From Alphaproteobacteria bacterium (GTDB lineage: Bacteria > Pseudomonadota > Alphaproteobacteria > Rhizobiales > Rhizobiaceae), in contig JAJRQF010000016.1 in assembly GCA_024280375.1 (NCBI GenBank), positions 1 through 54,455 on the forward strand: 54,455 nt of DNA, given 5' to 3'. The notes beneath the pieces were generated by a model. It searched no databases and was not told where the DNA came from. It was given only the letters and a program-made list of their open reading frames with translations. Numbering within the stretch: position 1 is the stretch's first letter; each line of letters starts with the position of its first letter. The position numbers were made by a program, and so were the translations under genes. Positions 17,945 to 27,231 of the stretch are shown one piece after another.

Positions 17945-18559
17945 CTAAGGCGTTTTGTAGGGGCCCTCGTCAAAACCCACATGCACCCGAACATTACGGC
18001 TGGTGGGCGCCAAAAACGATACTTGGTCATCAACAAATACGAACTTGCCGCTGGCAGTACCTGCTGCAACATTTCCATCAAATTTGTGCAGCTTTGAATA
18101 AACCAGTTCACCTTGCGACTTAATCGCAATACGCAATGGTAACTTAAATGCCCCCGGTTTGCCGGATGGGCCGGTGATAATGCGCCCTGAAATGCCAATA
18201 CTCATGCGCAATTGCCCCTGTTCATAGGTGCAGCTTCGCGAAACGCGGACAATACTAGCCTGATAGCGCAATTCATCCGGGTTATCGCGTTTCTTTTTAT
18301 TGCGATAAAGGCGGTAAATTGCAGTGCCTTCGCGCAAGGTCACCGATGGGCAATAATCGGTTAATGCGCCGCGCACATTGGCAAGCCTTGTATTCTGCGT
18401 TGGATTTTCAGGGTCGTTATGCGATGTCGTCGCATCCGGCTTGGTCGCGCTGCCAAGCACGCCATCATCCCCAGTTGTGGTACACCCTGCAAGCAAGCCC
18501 GCCAAAATCAGCGCACCTGGCTTTAAGAAATCTATATTTTGCATTGAATTCTGTTGCAC
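17945..18559 (-). CDS. Lipoprotein of unknown function
   Basis: The protein has up to 204 residues. A short leader with the lipobox LLAGC (Cys26 from the GTG start at 18559) marks an exported lipoprotein. A low-complexity linker follows, then a compact domain with TDYCPSVTLREGTAIYRLY and VRVSRSCTYEQGQLRMSIGISGR. The two cysteines may form a disulfide. The start is unclear: GTG at 18559 has a purine-rich AGAAAA upstream, while the ATG at 18544 has no clear ribosome site. I do not recognise a characterised family, though it resembles conserved envelope proteins of Hyphomicrobiales. It is divergent from thrC. Confidence 0.75.
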   Translation of the reverse strand: MQQNSMQNIDFLKPGALILAGLLAGCTTTGDDGVLGSATKPDATTSHNDPENPTQNTRLANVRGALTDYCPSVTLREGTAIYRLYRNKKKRDNPDELRYQASIVRVSRSCTYEQGQLRMSIGISGRIITGPSGKPGAFKLPLRIAIKSQGELVYSKLHKFDGNVAAGTASGKFVFVDDQVSFLAPTSRNVRVHVGFDEGPYKTP

Positions 18560-18701
18560 TTTTCTAACTCGTTTATCACATCCCTTTTTACTCTATAGCA
18601 GTCCGCAATTCGATTTGCGAGATGGTAATGACATCAACTCTTGCTCATTTTGAAGCATAAGCCTAAGTTGCCGCCGTCCCAATTCATCTCCCCTAACCCA
18701 C

Positions 18702-20111
18702 ATGAGAACAAAATTGAATTTTATCAGCACCCGTGGCGATGCGCCAAAACTCGGATTTAGCGATGCAATGCTTGCAGGTCTTGCCAGCGACGGCGGGTTA
18801 TATATCCCTGAAATATGGCCACAAATAAGCCCCGACACGATTAAATCTCTTGCGGGCAAACCCTATGTGGAAGTGGCCAAAACCATTTTGACGCCTTTTA
18901 TTGATGGCGAAATCAGTGAGCAAGATTTTCATTCAATGGTTGAAGAGGCCTATGCAACATTTCATCATCCGGCTGTCACGCCGATGGTGCAGCTTGGCTC
19001 GAATGAATGGATATTGGAGCTTTTTCAAGGGCCCACCATGGCCTTTAAAGATGTGGCCATGCAATTGCTCGGGCGGATGATGGACCATGCGCTAAACGAG
19101 CGCGGCAGCAAAGCCACCATCGTTGTGGCAACGTCTGGCGACACGGGCGGGGCTGCGGCAGAGGCTTTTCGCGGGCGCGATAATGTAGATCTGTTTATCC
19201 TGTTTCCTGAGGGCAAGGTTTCGCCGGTTCAACAACGGCAGATGACCACCATTAATGCGGCCAATGTTCATGCGCTGGCGGTTAAGGGCAATTTTGATGA
19301 TTGCCAGGCCCAGGTAAAGGCGATGTTTAACCACCACCAGTTCCGCGACCGGGTAGCACTTTCCGGGGTGAACTCAATCAACTGGGGCCGGATCATGGCG
19401 CAGGTTGTCTATTATTTTGTTGCGGCTTCGGCGCTGGGTTCACCAAACCGCAAAGTCTCTTTCACCGTGCCAACTGGCAATTTTGGCGATATTTTTGCGG
19501 GCTTTGCGGCCAAGAAAATGGGCCTGCCGATTGAAGATTTGATCATCGCCACCAACAAGAATGATATTTTGGCCAGAACCCTTGAAACCGGGCGGTATGA
19601 AGTGACCGGCGTTTCCGCCACCACCTCACCCAGCATGGATATTCAGGTATCATCAAATTTTGAGCGTTTGCTGTTTGAAGCGCTTGGACGGGATGCCGAA
19701 CAAGTAAAGCGCTCTATGTCGGGCTTATCACAATCGGGCTCGTTTACGATTGCAGATCAAGCACTTGGGGTAATACGTTCAGAATTTTCTGCCGGTCGCT
19801 ATGGTGAAGACCAATGCCGTGATCTGATCAAATCGACCTATGAAGAAACCGGCTATCTGCTTGACCCGCATACGGCAATTGCATTCGGGGTGGCACGAGA
19901 AAAAGTGAAGCCGTCGGCGCCAATGATCACACTTTCAACCGCGCACCCGGCCAAATTTCCCGATGCAATAAATGCAGCTGTCGGCTTTTTTCCCGAGCTG
20001 CCAAGCTGGCAGGGCGACCTTATGAGCCGCGACGAAAAATTCAAGGTTATTGACAATGACCTTGAAGCCATTGAAAAACACATTGAAGCTCTCTCCAGAG
20101 CCACAAAATAA
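18702..20111 (+). CDS. thrC: Threonine synthase
   Basis: The 469-residue PLP enzyme converts O-phosphohomoserine to threonine. FISTRGDAPKLGFSDAML at the N-terminus is diagnostic. The PLP lysine is Lys116 in GPTMAFKDVAMQLL. VATSGDTGGAAAEAFRG and VPTGNFGDIFAG are phosphate- and cofactor-binding loops. It is the long form used by Proteobacteria. No strong ribosome site precedes the ATG, and a TTG four codons in (18714) is an alternative that would better match the usual N-terminus. The matching homoserine kinase gene lies near 29 kb. The M16 peptidase gene begins 19 bp after the stop and is probably co-transcribed. Confidence 0.96.
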   Translation: MRTKLNFISTRGDAPKLGFSDAMLAGLASDGGLYIPEIWPQISPDTIKSLAGKPYVEVAKTILTPFIDGEISEQDFHSMVEEAYATFHHPAVTPMVQLGSNEWILELFQGPTMAFKDVAMQLLGRMMDHALNERGSKATIVVATSGDTGGAAAEAFRGRDNVDLFILFPEGKVSPVQQRQMTTINAANVHALAVKGNFDDCQAQVKAMFNHHQFRDRVALSGVNSINWGRIMAQVVYYFVAASALGSPNRKVSFTVPTGNFGDIFAGFAAKKMGLPIEDLIIATNKNDILARTLETGRYEVTGVSATTSPSMDIQVSSNFERLLFEALGRDAEQVKRSMSGLSQSGSFTIADQALGVIRSEFSAGRYGEDQCRDLIKSTYEETGYLLDPHTAIAFGVAREKVKPSAPMITLSTAHPAKFPDAINAAVGFFPELPSWQGDLMSRDEKFKVIDNDLEAIEKHIEALSRATK

Positions 20112-20130
20112 GCCCAGGGCCAAAAACAGT

Positions 20131-21414
20131 ATGTCAGTAAATGTATCAGTGCTGTCCAATGGAATGACCATTGTTACAGAATCCATGCCACATCTTGAAA
20201 GTGCCGCACTCGGCGTTTGGGTCAAGGCGGGAGCAAGGGATGAGACAGACAGCGAGCATGGCATTGCGCATTTTCTCGAGCATATGGCTTTTAAGGGCAC
20301 CGCACAGCGAACAGCCCGGCAGATTGCCGAAGAAATCGAAAATGTCGGCGGCGATGTAAATGCCGCCACCAGCGTTGAAACCACCGCCTTTTATGCCCGT
20401 ATATTGAAAAACGATGTGCCATTGGCGATCGACATTCTCTCCGATATTTTACAGAACTCGGTTTTCGATCCGGCAGAACTAAAACGCGAACAGCATGTGA
20501 TTTTACAGGAAATCGGTGCAGCAATGGATTCGCCCGAGGATCTGGTGTTTGACCATTTTCAGGAGACTGTGTTTTCCAACCAGCCAATTGGCAGGCCAAT
20601 TCTTGGCACACCGGAAACAGTAAAAGGCTTTACTGCCGATGATTTGGGGAAATATTTGTCGTCGCACTATCACGCCCCCAATATGGTGCTTTCAGCTGCT
20701 GGCAATGTCGACCATGACGCAATTGTCAAACTTTGCGAGCAGCGGTTTTCTGCATTCAGCAAAGAAAAAGTGGCTGACCCGGTTGCAGGTTTTTACACCG
20801 GGGGTGAATACCGCAACAAACGCGCGCAAATGGAAGCGCAGATTATTATCGGCTTTGAAGGCCGCGCCTATCATGTGCGCGACTATTATGCATCGCAATT
20901 TCTTGCAACCCTTTTGGGCGGCGGCATGTCATCGAGACTGTTTCAGGAAGTTCGCGAAAAACGCGGGCTATGCTATTCAATCCATGCTTTTCACTGGGGC
21001 TTTTCCGATACCGGCGTATTTGGCATTCATGCGGCCACCGGCGAGGAAGATATTCAAGAGCTGATGCCGGTTATTGTTGAACAATTGCAAAATGTCGGGA
21101 ATCAAATTGAGCAGAGCGAAGTCGACCGCGCCCGAGCGCAGATTAGCGCTGGGTTGCTGATGAGCCTTGAAAGTCCGGCGGCGCGTGCCGGCCAGATTGC
21201 CCGGCAGGTATTGCTGTTTGGGCGCCCAATCCCGAATGAGGAATTGATGGAACGTTTAAGCGCCATTACGCCTGACCGTCTGGCCGACCTTGCCCAGCGG
21301 TTGTTTACCGGGTCTGCACCAACGCTTGCGGCCATTGGGCCGATTGAGAACCTTATGCGACAAAGTGAGCTTGGTGAGAGACTAGATATTTCTCCAACTC
21401 TTGCCGCGCAATAA
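20131..21414 (+). CDS. M16-family zinc peptidase (mitochondrial-processing-peptidase-like)
   Basis: The protein has 427 residues. The inverted zinc motif HFLEH (His47, Glu50, His51) lies in HGIAHFLEHMAFKGT, with the third ligand expected in the helix after ETTAFYARI. The second half has the M16 C-terminal domain with GGGMSSRLFQEVREKRGLCY. Bacterial members resemble the beta subunit of mitochondrial processing peptidase. I placed the start at 20131, because an upstream in-frame start at 20050 would overlap the end of thrC. The chain thrC, peptidase, GNAT, EAL protein reads in one direction with short gaps. Confidence 0.93.
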   Translation: MSVNVSVLSNGMTIVTESMPHLESAALGVWVKAGARDETDSEHGIAHFLEHMAFKGTAQRTARQIAEEIENVGGDVNAATSVETTAFYARILKNDVPLAIDILSDILQNSVFDPAELKREQHVILQEIGAAMDSPEDLVFDHFQETVFSNQPIGRPILGTPETVKGFTADDLGKYLSSHYHAPNMVLSAAGNVDHDAIVKLCEQRFSAFSKEKVADPVAGFYTGGEYRNKRAQMEAQIIIGFEGRAYHVRDYYASQFLATLLGGGMSSRLFQEVREKRGLCYSIHAFHWGFSDTGVFGIHAATGEEDIQELMPVIVEQLQNVGNQIEQSEVDRARAQISAGLLMSLESPAARAGQIARQVLLFGRPIPNEELMERLSAITPDRLADLAQRLFTGSAPTLAAIGPIENLMRQSELGERLDISPTLAAQ

Positions 21415-21428
21415 ACAGGGCCGACCGG

Positions 21429-22040
21429 ATGCGATTGCTGAAATTCCAATCCGTAATTGAAATTCCGGTTGAACTGGTTGTCGATGATATTGAACTGCGC
21501 ACGCCGATCGCCGATGATTTTGAAGAATGGTTGGCATTACGGACTGCAAGCGCTGACTTTCTGCAACCGTGGGAACCGACCTGGGACCCGGCCGATACGC
21601 GCCGCAGTACTTTTCGCCAACGCATCAAGCGCTATCATGCTGATTTAAAAAGCGGTAAATCTATCAGCCTTTTCATATTCATAGACAATGACAAACACCC
21701 CGCGGCTGCAAAAATTCTTGTCGGCGGCATCACAATTGCCAATATTAGGCGCGGTGTTTCACAATCCTGCACAATCGGCTACTGGATGGGGGAAGCCTAT
21801 GCCGACCGTGGCATCATGGGGAAAACAGTTCGAAGGATAATCCCTTATATTTTTGATGATCTGAAACTGCACCGAATTGAAGCAGCGGCCATCCAATCCA
21901 ACGCCCCTTCAATTTCACTTTTGAACAAATGCGGCTTTAAATTTGAAGGTAAAGTGCGCAAATATCTCAAAATTCACGGCAAGTGGCAGGACCACCGGTT
22001 GTACTCTTTTCTATCAGATGACCCACGACCACCGGGCTAG
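21429..22040 (+). CDS. GNAT-family N-acetyltransferase (RimJ/RimL-like)
   Basis: The 203-residue protein resembles ribosomal-protein or small-molecule acetyltransferases of the RimJ type. ELRTPIADDFEEWLALR is the N-terminal strand-helix. IGYWMGEAYADRGIMGKTVR holds the acetyl-CoA pyrophosphate loop. HRIEAAAIQSNAPSISLLNK and GFKFEGKVRKYLKI are the typical C-terminal elements. The substrate may be an N-terminal residue or a small molecule. It begins 14 bp after the peptidase gene and is probably in the same transcript. Confidence 0.9.
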   Translation: MRLLKFQSVIEIPVELVVDDIELRTPIADDFEEWLALRTASADFLQPWEPTWDPADTRRSTFRQRIKRYHADLKSGKSISLFIFIDNDKHPAAAKILVGGITIANIRRGVSQSCTIGYWMGEAYADRGIMGKTVRRIIPYIFDDLKLHRIEAAAIQSNAPSISLLNKCGFKFEGKVRKYLKIHGKWQDHRLYSFLSDDPRPPG

Positions 22041-22195
22041 ATTTCAATAGGTTCAAAATAAATATTTCACTGCCTCGAATTGGCCAATCTGCTGTGAGAG
22101 CAGGTGCGATATCACGGGAGGTTCAATTGCCCCCTGGGAGCCAGTTCAATAATCCGTTGATAAATCTGCCTTGTTAATGTGGCAGCCGTTGAGTA

Positions 22196-25135
22196 ATGAC
22201 AGAAGACAATAATTTAGTTGCTGGAAAGAATGCCATTTTGGGCCTGAACAATATCATTTCGCAAATACTTGTCCGTTGGCTATTTCTGCTGGTATTTACC
22301 ATCGGGGGTGCCCAGATTGCCAATGCGCTGGAGCCGGTTGAAATCTCTCGGGATTCACTGGCGGTTGATTTAACCGGCGTCGTTGAATTCTACCCCAATG
22401 TCGGCTCCAAAATTACCGTAAAGACCGCCGCCGGTGCCGATGGCATTGTGCGCCGCATCGAGGTGCGGGCCAAAGGCGAAAAGCCCAATCAGGACTGGGC
22501 GGTATTTTCGCTGGCCAATACAACAGATGAACAGATAAACCGACTAATCGTTGCCCGGCATTTTCGCCTTTCAAACTCTGGTTTCCTTTGGCCGGATATG
22601 GGCTCCCCCAGAATTGCCTCGATCACCCCAAGTGAGGGCTTTTCGCTTGATCGGCAGCCGAGCGATAATTCAGACATCTTTCTTTTAACCCTCGATCCCG
22701 GCTCGGTAATTACCTTTGTGGTGGAACTGCATACCGAAAAGCTGCCGCAACTGACCTTGTGGGAGCCTAATGCCTATAAGGATACGGAAAACAGCTATAC
22801 GCTCTATCGCGGTATTGTGCTTGGTATTTCAGGATTGCTGGCGATGTTTTTGACCATCTTGTTTGTGGTCAAAGGCTCCTCAATGTTTCCGGCAACTGCT
22901 GCACTTGCATGGTCTGTGCTTGCCTATATCTGTGTCGATTTTGGCTTTCTCAACAAGTTGATATCAATCACCCCCGGTGATGGACAGGAATGGCGGGCGG
23001 GTGCAGAGGTATTTTTATCCGCCACTATAGTGGTATTTCTATACGCCTATCTGCACCTTAATCGCTGGCATGCGCGCTATAGCTATTTGGTCGTTGCCTG
23101 GTTGTTGGGTCTGGTAATTGTGTTTGGTGTCGCAATCGTCAATCCGCCGATTGCTGCCGGTATTGCGCGTATGTCGTTTGCCGCGACCGCAATTTTCGGC
23201 ATGCTTCTCATTTTGTTTTTGAGCGTTCGTAAATTTGATCGGGCGATCCTTTTGATCCCCACCTGGATATTGATCATGATCTGGCTGCTTGGCGGCTGGC
23301 TCACCGTTTCAGGCCAATTGGTCAACGACATCATTCAACCGGCGCTTGGCGGTGGGTTGGTGCTAATTGTATTGCTGATCTCCTTCACCATTATCCAACA
23401 CGCCTTTGCCGGCGGTGCATTGGCACAAGGCCTGGTAAGCGATACAGAGCGCCAGGCGCTGGCACTCACCGGATCTGGCGATATTGTCTGGGACTGGAAT
23501 GTGGAAACCGACAATATTTATACAGGACCAGAAGCTGCCGCCATTCTTGGGGTAAATGAAAACGATTTAAACGGCCCTGCCCGTTCGTGGCTATCATTGC
23601 TGCATCCAGAAGACCGTGACCGGTTTAAAACCACTCTTGATGTGGTACTGGAACATAGACGCGGTCGTATTTCGCAAGATTTCCGCCTGCATGGTTCTGA
23701 CAATCATTATCATTGGTTTGCACTCAAGGCGCGCCCGGTGCTGGGTAGTGATGGCGAGGTTCTGCGCTGTGTTGGAACTGTCAGCGATGTGACGGAGACC
23801 AAGAATGCGCGCGAGCGGCTGCTGGTTGATGCGGTGCATGATAATTTGACCGGCCTGCCAAATCGCGAACTATTTGTTGATCGATTGACCACAATGATGA
23901 ATCTCGCGAGCATGGATTCATCGATCAAACCGACAATCATGGTCATTGATATAGACCGTTTTTCAAAAATTAATGGCAGCCTGGGCCTTTCGGTCGGTGA
24001 TTCTATTTTACTAACGGTTGCCCGCAGACTTTCGCGCGTATTGCAACCAATGGACAGCCTGACCCGGTTGGGCGCCGATCAATTCGCCATATTGCTGGTC
24101 TCTGTTACCGAGCCTGATGAGATTGCGGTATTTGCCGACAATGCCAAACAGGTTTTGAAAAATCCGATAACCTTTTCAGATCAGGAAATATTGCTCACCG
24201 CCTCGGTTGGTCTTGTCAGCTGGTCGCGCGAGCAAACCGTTGCCAATGACATGATCAAGGATGCCGAGATTGCAATGTTTCAGGCAAAACGATTTGGCGG
24301 CGACCGGATTGAGCCTTTCCGCCCGGCATTTCGATCTGACCACAGCGGTAATACCCATCTTGAAGCCGATCTGCGGAAGGCGCTGGAACGCAACGAAATT
24401 GAAGTTGTCTACCAACCTATTATGGACCTTGAAACCAAAACCATATCTGGTTTTGAGGCCTTAATGCGGTGGGAACATCAAAAACATGGATCAATTCCGC
24501 CAATCGAATTTATTCCTATTGCCGAGCGAACCGGGCTGATAATTCCGCTGGGGCTTCACATTCTCAATACGGCATCTGCGACACTTGCCGGCTGGCAGAA
24601 AAATCTTGGCAATGTGCCGGTATTTGTTAGTGTCAACATTTCTGGAATGCAGCTACTTGGGCACGACCTGATCAATGATATTCGAAATGTTGTTGGCAAT
24701 TCAGGGATTATGCCGGGTACGCTGAAGCTGGAACTGACTGAGTCCATGGTAATGGAAAACCCTGAGCAAATGACACTTGTGCTGCAACGGCTGAAAGCAG
24801 CGGGAGCGGGCCTGTCGCTGGACGATTTTGGAACCGGCTATTCGTCTTTGTCATATCTGATGAAATTTCCATTTGATACGATCAAGATTGACAAATCTTT
24901 TGTGCAGCCTTCAAGCCATGCCGGGCGACCGGTAATTCTGCGCTCAATTGTCGGACTTGCGCATGATTTGGGCATGGATGTTGTGGCGGAAGGCGCGGAG
25001 ACCGAGACAGATTTGCTTGATCTCCACCAGCTTGGATGCGAGTTCGCCCAGGGCTACATATTTGGAAAACCAATGAAAGATGCACTTGCCTATCAAGCTC
25101 TTTTACAGGACCACCCAGTTGCCGGGCGACAATAG
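22196..25135 (+). CDS. Membrane sensor with PAS, degenerate GGDEF and EAL domains
   Basis: The 979-residue protein has an N-terminal membrane segment, an extracytoplasmic domain of about 170 residues and about seven membrane helices (about residues 208-400), an arrangement like 7TMR-DISM sensors. A PAS domain starts near 420 (GDIVWDWNVETDNIYTG). The GGDEF domain has RLGADQF near 623-629 where GGDEF would be, so cyclase activity is unlikely. The EAL domain keeps Glu754 of the EAL motif (GFEALMRWEH), SLDDFGTGYSS near 875 and the VAEGAET loop near 930, so it probably hydrolyses cyclic di-GMP. The degenerate GGDEF may bind GTP as a regulator. It follows the GNAT gene by about 155 bp and ends 10 bp from yqgE, which converges on it. 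Confidence 0.92.
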   Translation: MTEDNNLVAGKNAILGLNNIISQILVRWLFLLVFTIGGAQIANALEPVEISRDSLAVDLTGVVEFYPNVGSKITVKTAAGADGIVRRIEVRAKGEKPNQDWAVFSLANTTDEQINRLIVARHFRLSNSGFLWPDMGSPRIASITPSEGFSLDRQPSDNSDIFLLTLDPGSVITFVVELHTEKLPQLTLWEPNAYKDTENSYTLYRGIVLGISGLLAMFLTILFVVKGSSMFPATAALAWSVLAYICVDFGFLNKLISITPGDGQEWRAGAEVFLSATIVVFLYAYLHLNRWHARYSYLVVAWLLGLVIVFGVAIVNPPIAAGIARMSFAATAIFGMLLILFLSVRKFDRAILLIPTWILIMIWLLGGWLTVSGQLVNDIIQPALGGGLVLIVLLISFTIIQHAFAGGALAQGLVSDTERQALALTGSGDIVWDWNVETDNIYTGPEAAAILGVNENDLNGPARSWLSLLHPEDRDRFKTTLDVVLEHRRGRISQDFRLHGSDNHYHWFALKARPVLGSDGEVLRCVGTVSDVTETKNARERLLVDAVHDNLTGLPNRELFVDRLTTMMNLASMDSSIKPTIMVIDIDRFSKINGSLGLSVGDSILLTVARRLSRVLQPMDSLTRLGADQFAILLVSVTEPDEIAVFADNAKQVLKNPITFSDQEILLTASVGLVSWSREQTVANDMIKDAEIAMFQAKRFGGDRIEPFRPAFRSDHSGNTHLEADLRKALERNEIEVVYQPIMDLETKTISGFEALMRWEHQKHGSIPPIEFIPIAERTGLIIPLGLHILNTASATLAGWQKNLGNVPVFVSVNISGMQLLGHDLINDIRNVVGNSGIMPGTLKLELTESMVMENPEQMTLVLQRLKAAGAGLSLDDFGTGYSSLSYLMKFPFDTIKIDKSFVQPSSHAGRPVILRSIVGLAHDLGMDVVAEGAETETDLLDLHQLGCEFAQGYIFGKPMKDALAYQALLQDHPVAGRQ

Positions 25136-25145
25136 GCGCTCTGAA

Positions 25146-25754
25146 TTACCCGTGACCCGCCTCGGCTGAAAGCAGTGCCGCATCAACGCCCATCAGGGCC
25201 AGCGCCCGGTCATATTTGATTTTTGGATTGGGTTCAAACAGAATTTCCGGCGTTGCCTGGCAGTTCAGCCAACTGTTTTGGGCCATCTCTGCTTCCAACT
25301 GCCCGGCCCCCCAACCGGCATAGCCGAGAGACAGCAAAACCTGATCCGGGCCAGCATTGTGGGCGATATCTTCCAGAATTTCGATGGAGGCGGTAAGGTT
25401 TATGCCCAAATCCACCTCAAGTGAATGTTCAAGCTTGTATTCTGCTGAATGAAGTACAAAACCCCTGCCCTGTTCAACCGGGCCGCCGAGATAAATCGGA
25501 ATATCCTTTTCCAGCTTTGGCTTGGTCTCGCCTTTTGCCAGATTGTCATCAATCAATTGCCTGACAATAACTTCAAAAGAAATATCGTCGAGTAGTTTGT
25601 TGACGATCAGGCCCATGGCACCGGCATCGGAATGGGTGCAAATATAGATGACACTGCGATCAAACCTCACGTCAGCCATGCCGGGCATGGCGATTAAAAA
25701 ATGACCCTGCAAATCCATAATTTCGAGTTTTTTACCAGTATCAAGGATTTTCAT
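25146..25754 (-). CDS. YqgE/AlgH family protein (UPF0301)
   Basis: The 202-residue protein matches the AlgH/YqgE family throughout: LQGHFLIAMPGMADVRFDRSVIYICTHSDAGAMGLIVN near the start, DIPIYLGGPVEQGRGFVLHS in the middle and LLSLGYAGWGAGQLEAEMAQNSWL near the end. The family has a compact fold and no settled biochemical activity; its name comes from a link to alginate regulation in Pseudomonas. The first ATG is used; an alternative ATG lies 12 codons in. Neither has a strong ribosome site. It is divergent from the DsbD-like gene. Confidence 0.92.
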   Translation of the reverse strand: MKILDTGKKLEIMDLQGHFLIAMPGMADVRFDRSVIYICTHSDAGAMGLIVNKLLDDISFEVIVRQLIDDNLAKGETKPKLEKDIPIYLGGPVEQGRGFVLHSAEYKLEHSLEVDLGINLTASIEILEDIAHNAGPDQVLLSLGYAGWGAGQLEAEMAQNSWLNCQATPEILFEPNPKIKYDRALALMGVDAALLSAEAGHG

Positions 25755-25864
25755 AGCGCGAGTTTATGACAACTTACCGATTAATGATACACCAATCGCT
25801 ACAATGATCATCACAGCAAAATGACCAATGGTGAGTGTTTTTTCTTTGTTATTTAACCAATTTC

Positions 25865-25879
25865 GGCCTAACTGAGGCC
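25865..25879 (+). promoter_or_regulatory. Small hairpin covering the ribosome binding site of the DsbD-like gene
   Basis: GGCCT-AACTG-AGGCC forms a five-pair hairpin ending one base before the ATG at 25881. Its right arm contains the AGG of the putative Shine-Dalgarno sequence. It could dampen translation. The stem is short, so this is tentative. Confidence 0.25.
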
Positions 25880-25880
25880 C

Positions 25881-26705
25881 ATGAAAAAAATCACAATTGC
25901 AAGTTTAATTGTTACCACCAGCCTTTTTGGCCATTTGCCAGCCAATGCCGCAAGCAGCGAATGGTTTGATACCAAGGGTGCAAAAATGCGCCTGATCACA
26001 GCTGTGCGGCCTGAAAGCCAGATGATTGAGGCAGCCCTTGAGGTGAAGCTTGAAAAGGGTTGGAAAACCTATTGGCGCTCGCCGGGTGAATCTGGCATTC
26101 CACCCTATTTTGATTTTTCCGCCTCGAGCAATATTCTCGATGCCGTTGTGACTTTTCCAACCCCTTCCTATTTCAATGAGCTGGGTATCGAGATTGTTGG
26201 TTATAAAAACCGCGTAATTTTTCCGATAAGCCTGAAACTGTCTGCTGTCGATCAGCCTACTGTTTTGGAATTGAAAACCGTCATTGGTATTTGTGGTGAA
26301 GTGTGTATTCCGGTTCAGGCCAACTTGTCGGTTACCGAACCGGGTAATCTTGGACCAACCTTTGATGTATCGCGCGCCTTAAACGATGCGAAAGCATCTG
26401 TTCCAACCAAGCCAAGTGAAGAATTGCAAGTTGTGTCGGCACGCTGGAACGCTGCAAACCCAACAAAACTCAGCATTGAGGCGATCGTTGGCGAAGCTAA
26501 TGAACAGGTTCAATTGCATGTGGAAGGTCCACAGGACTGGTATTTGCTGCCTGCAAAGCTGGTTGAACGCAATGCCGATAAGGCTTTGTTTGAACTGGAT
26601 ATTACCGACATACCTGAAGGTGCAAACCCTGCGAAGACAAAATTTCGCTTTACACTGGTTGCAGATGGGCACGGAATAGAGCAAGAATTGTCGCCTGCCC
26701 AATAG
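25881..26705 (+). CDS. Periplasmic protein resembling the N-terminal domain of DsbD/ScsB
   Basis: The 274-residue protein has a signal peptide (MKKITIASLIVTTSLFG, with an ANAA cleavage region). Its domain resembles the periplasmic alpha domain of DsbD/ScsB: LEVKLEKGWKTYWRSPGESG, then ELGIEIVGYKNRVIFPI, then IGICGEVCIPVQ with Cys138 and Cys142 in C-x3-C spacing. There is no membrane domain and no thioredoxin domain, so it is a stand-alone form. It probably passes or receives electrons in periplasmic thiol chemistry, perhaps with the Tat-type DsbA near 11 kb. That partnership is inference. A peroxiredoxin gene follows 40 bp later in the same direction. Confidence 0.85.
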   Translation: MKKITIASLIVTTSLFGHLPANAASSEWFDTKGAKMRLITAVRPESQMIEAALEVKLEKGWKTYWRSPGESGIPPYFDFSASSNILDAVVTFPTPSYFNELGIEIVGYKNRVIFPISLKLSAVDQPTVLELKTVIGICGEVCIPVQANLSVTEPGNLGPTFDVSRALNDAKASVPTKPSEELQVVSARWNAANPTKLSIEAIVGEANEQVQLHVEGPQDWYLLPAKLVERNADKALFELDITDIPEGANPAKTKFRFTLVADGHGIEQELSPAQ

Positions 26706-26745
26706 GGTCCCTGTCAATTTGAAAATTCTCAACGAAAGATTACCC

Positions 26746-27231
26746 ATGGCCATTAAAATTGGTGATAAAATTCCTCAATCCTCATTTCAGATCCTTACTG
26801 CCGATGGCCCACAATTGAAAACCACGGCTGAGTTTTTTGACAACCGCACGGTCGTTCTGGTTGCCGTTCCGGGCGCTTTTACGCCGACCTGCCACAACCA
26901 CCATGTGCCGGGCTATCTCGACAATCTTGATGCCCTGAAAGATCGTGGCGTCGATGAGGTTGGCATTGTTTCGGTAAATGATATGCATGTCATGAGCCAT
27001 TGGGCCAAGGCTACCGGTGGCGAGGGAAAGCTCACCTATCTTGCCGATGGCAGCGGCGAGTTCACCAAGGCAATTGGCCTTGATGTGGACCTTTCGGCCG
27101 CCGGTATGGGTGTGCGTTCAAAGCGCTATTCCATGCTGGTTAGAAATGGCGTGGTGGAGCAGCTGAATATCGAGGAAAATCCGGGTGTTGCGGATATTTC
27201 TGCGGCAGCTCGAATTTTATCGCAGCTATAA
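26746..27231 (+). CDS. Peroxiredoxin, Prx5/AhpE-like atypical type
   Basis: The 161-residue thiol peroxidase has the peroxidatic Cys49 in VPGAFTPTCHNHHVPGY and the Prx5-type ending NGVVEQLNIEENPG. It reduces hydrogen peroxide and organic hydroperoxides, usually with glutathione or glutaredoxin in this subfamily. The start at 26746 gives the usual N-terminus MAIKIGDKIP; a TTG at 26719 would add nine unsupported residues. Its stop overlaps the convergent P450 gene by six bases, so the two genes share their last codons on opposite strands. Confidence 0.95.
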   Translation: MAIKIGDKIPQSSFQILTADGPQLKTTAEFFDNRTVVLVAVPGAFTPTCHNHHVPGYLDNLDALKDRGVDEVGIVSVNDMHVMSHWAKATGGEGKLTYLADGSGEFTKAIGLDVDLSAAGMGVRSKRYSMLVRNGVVEQLNIEENPGVADISAAARILSQL

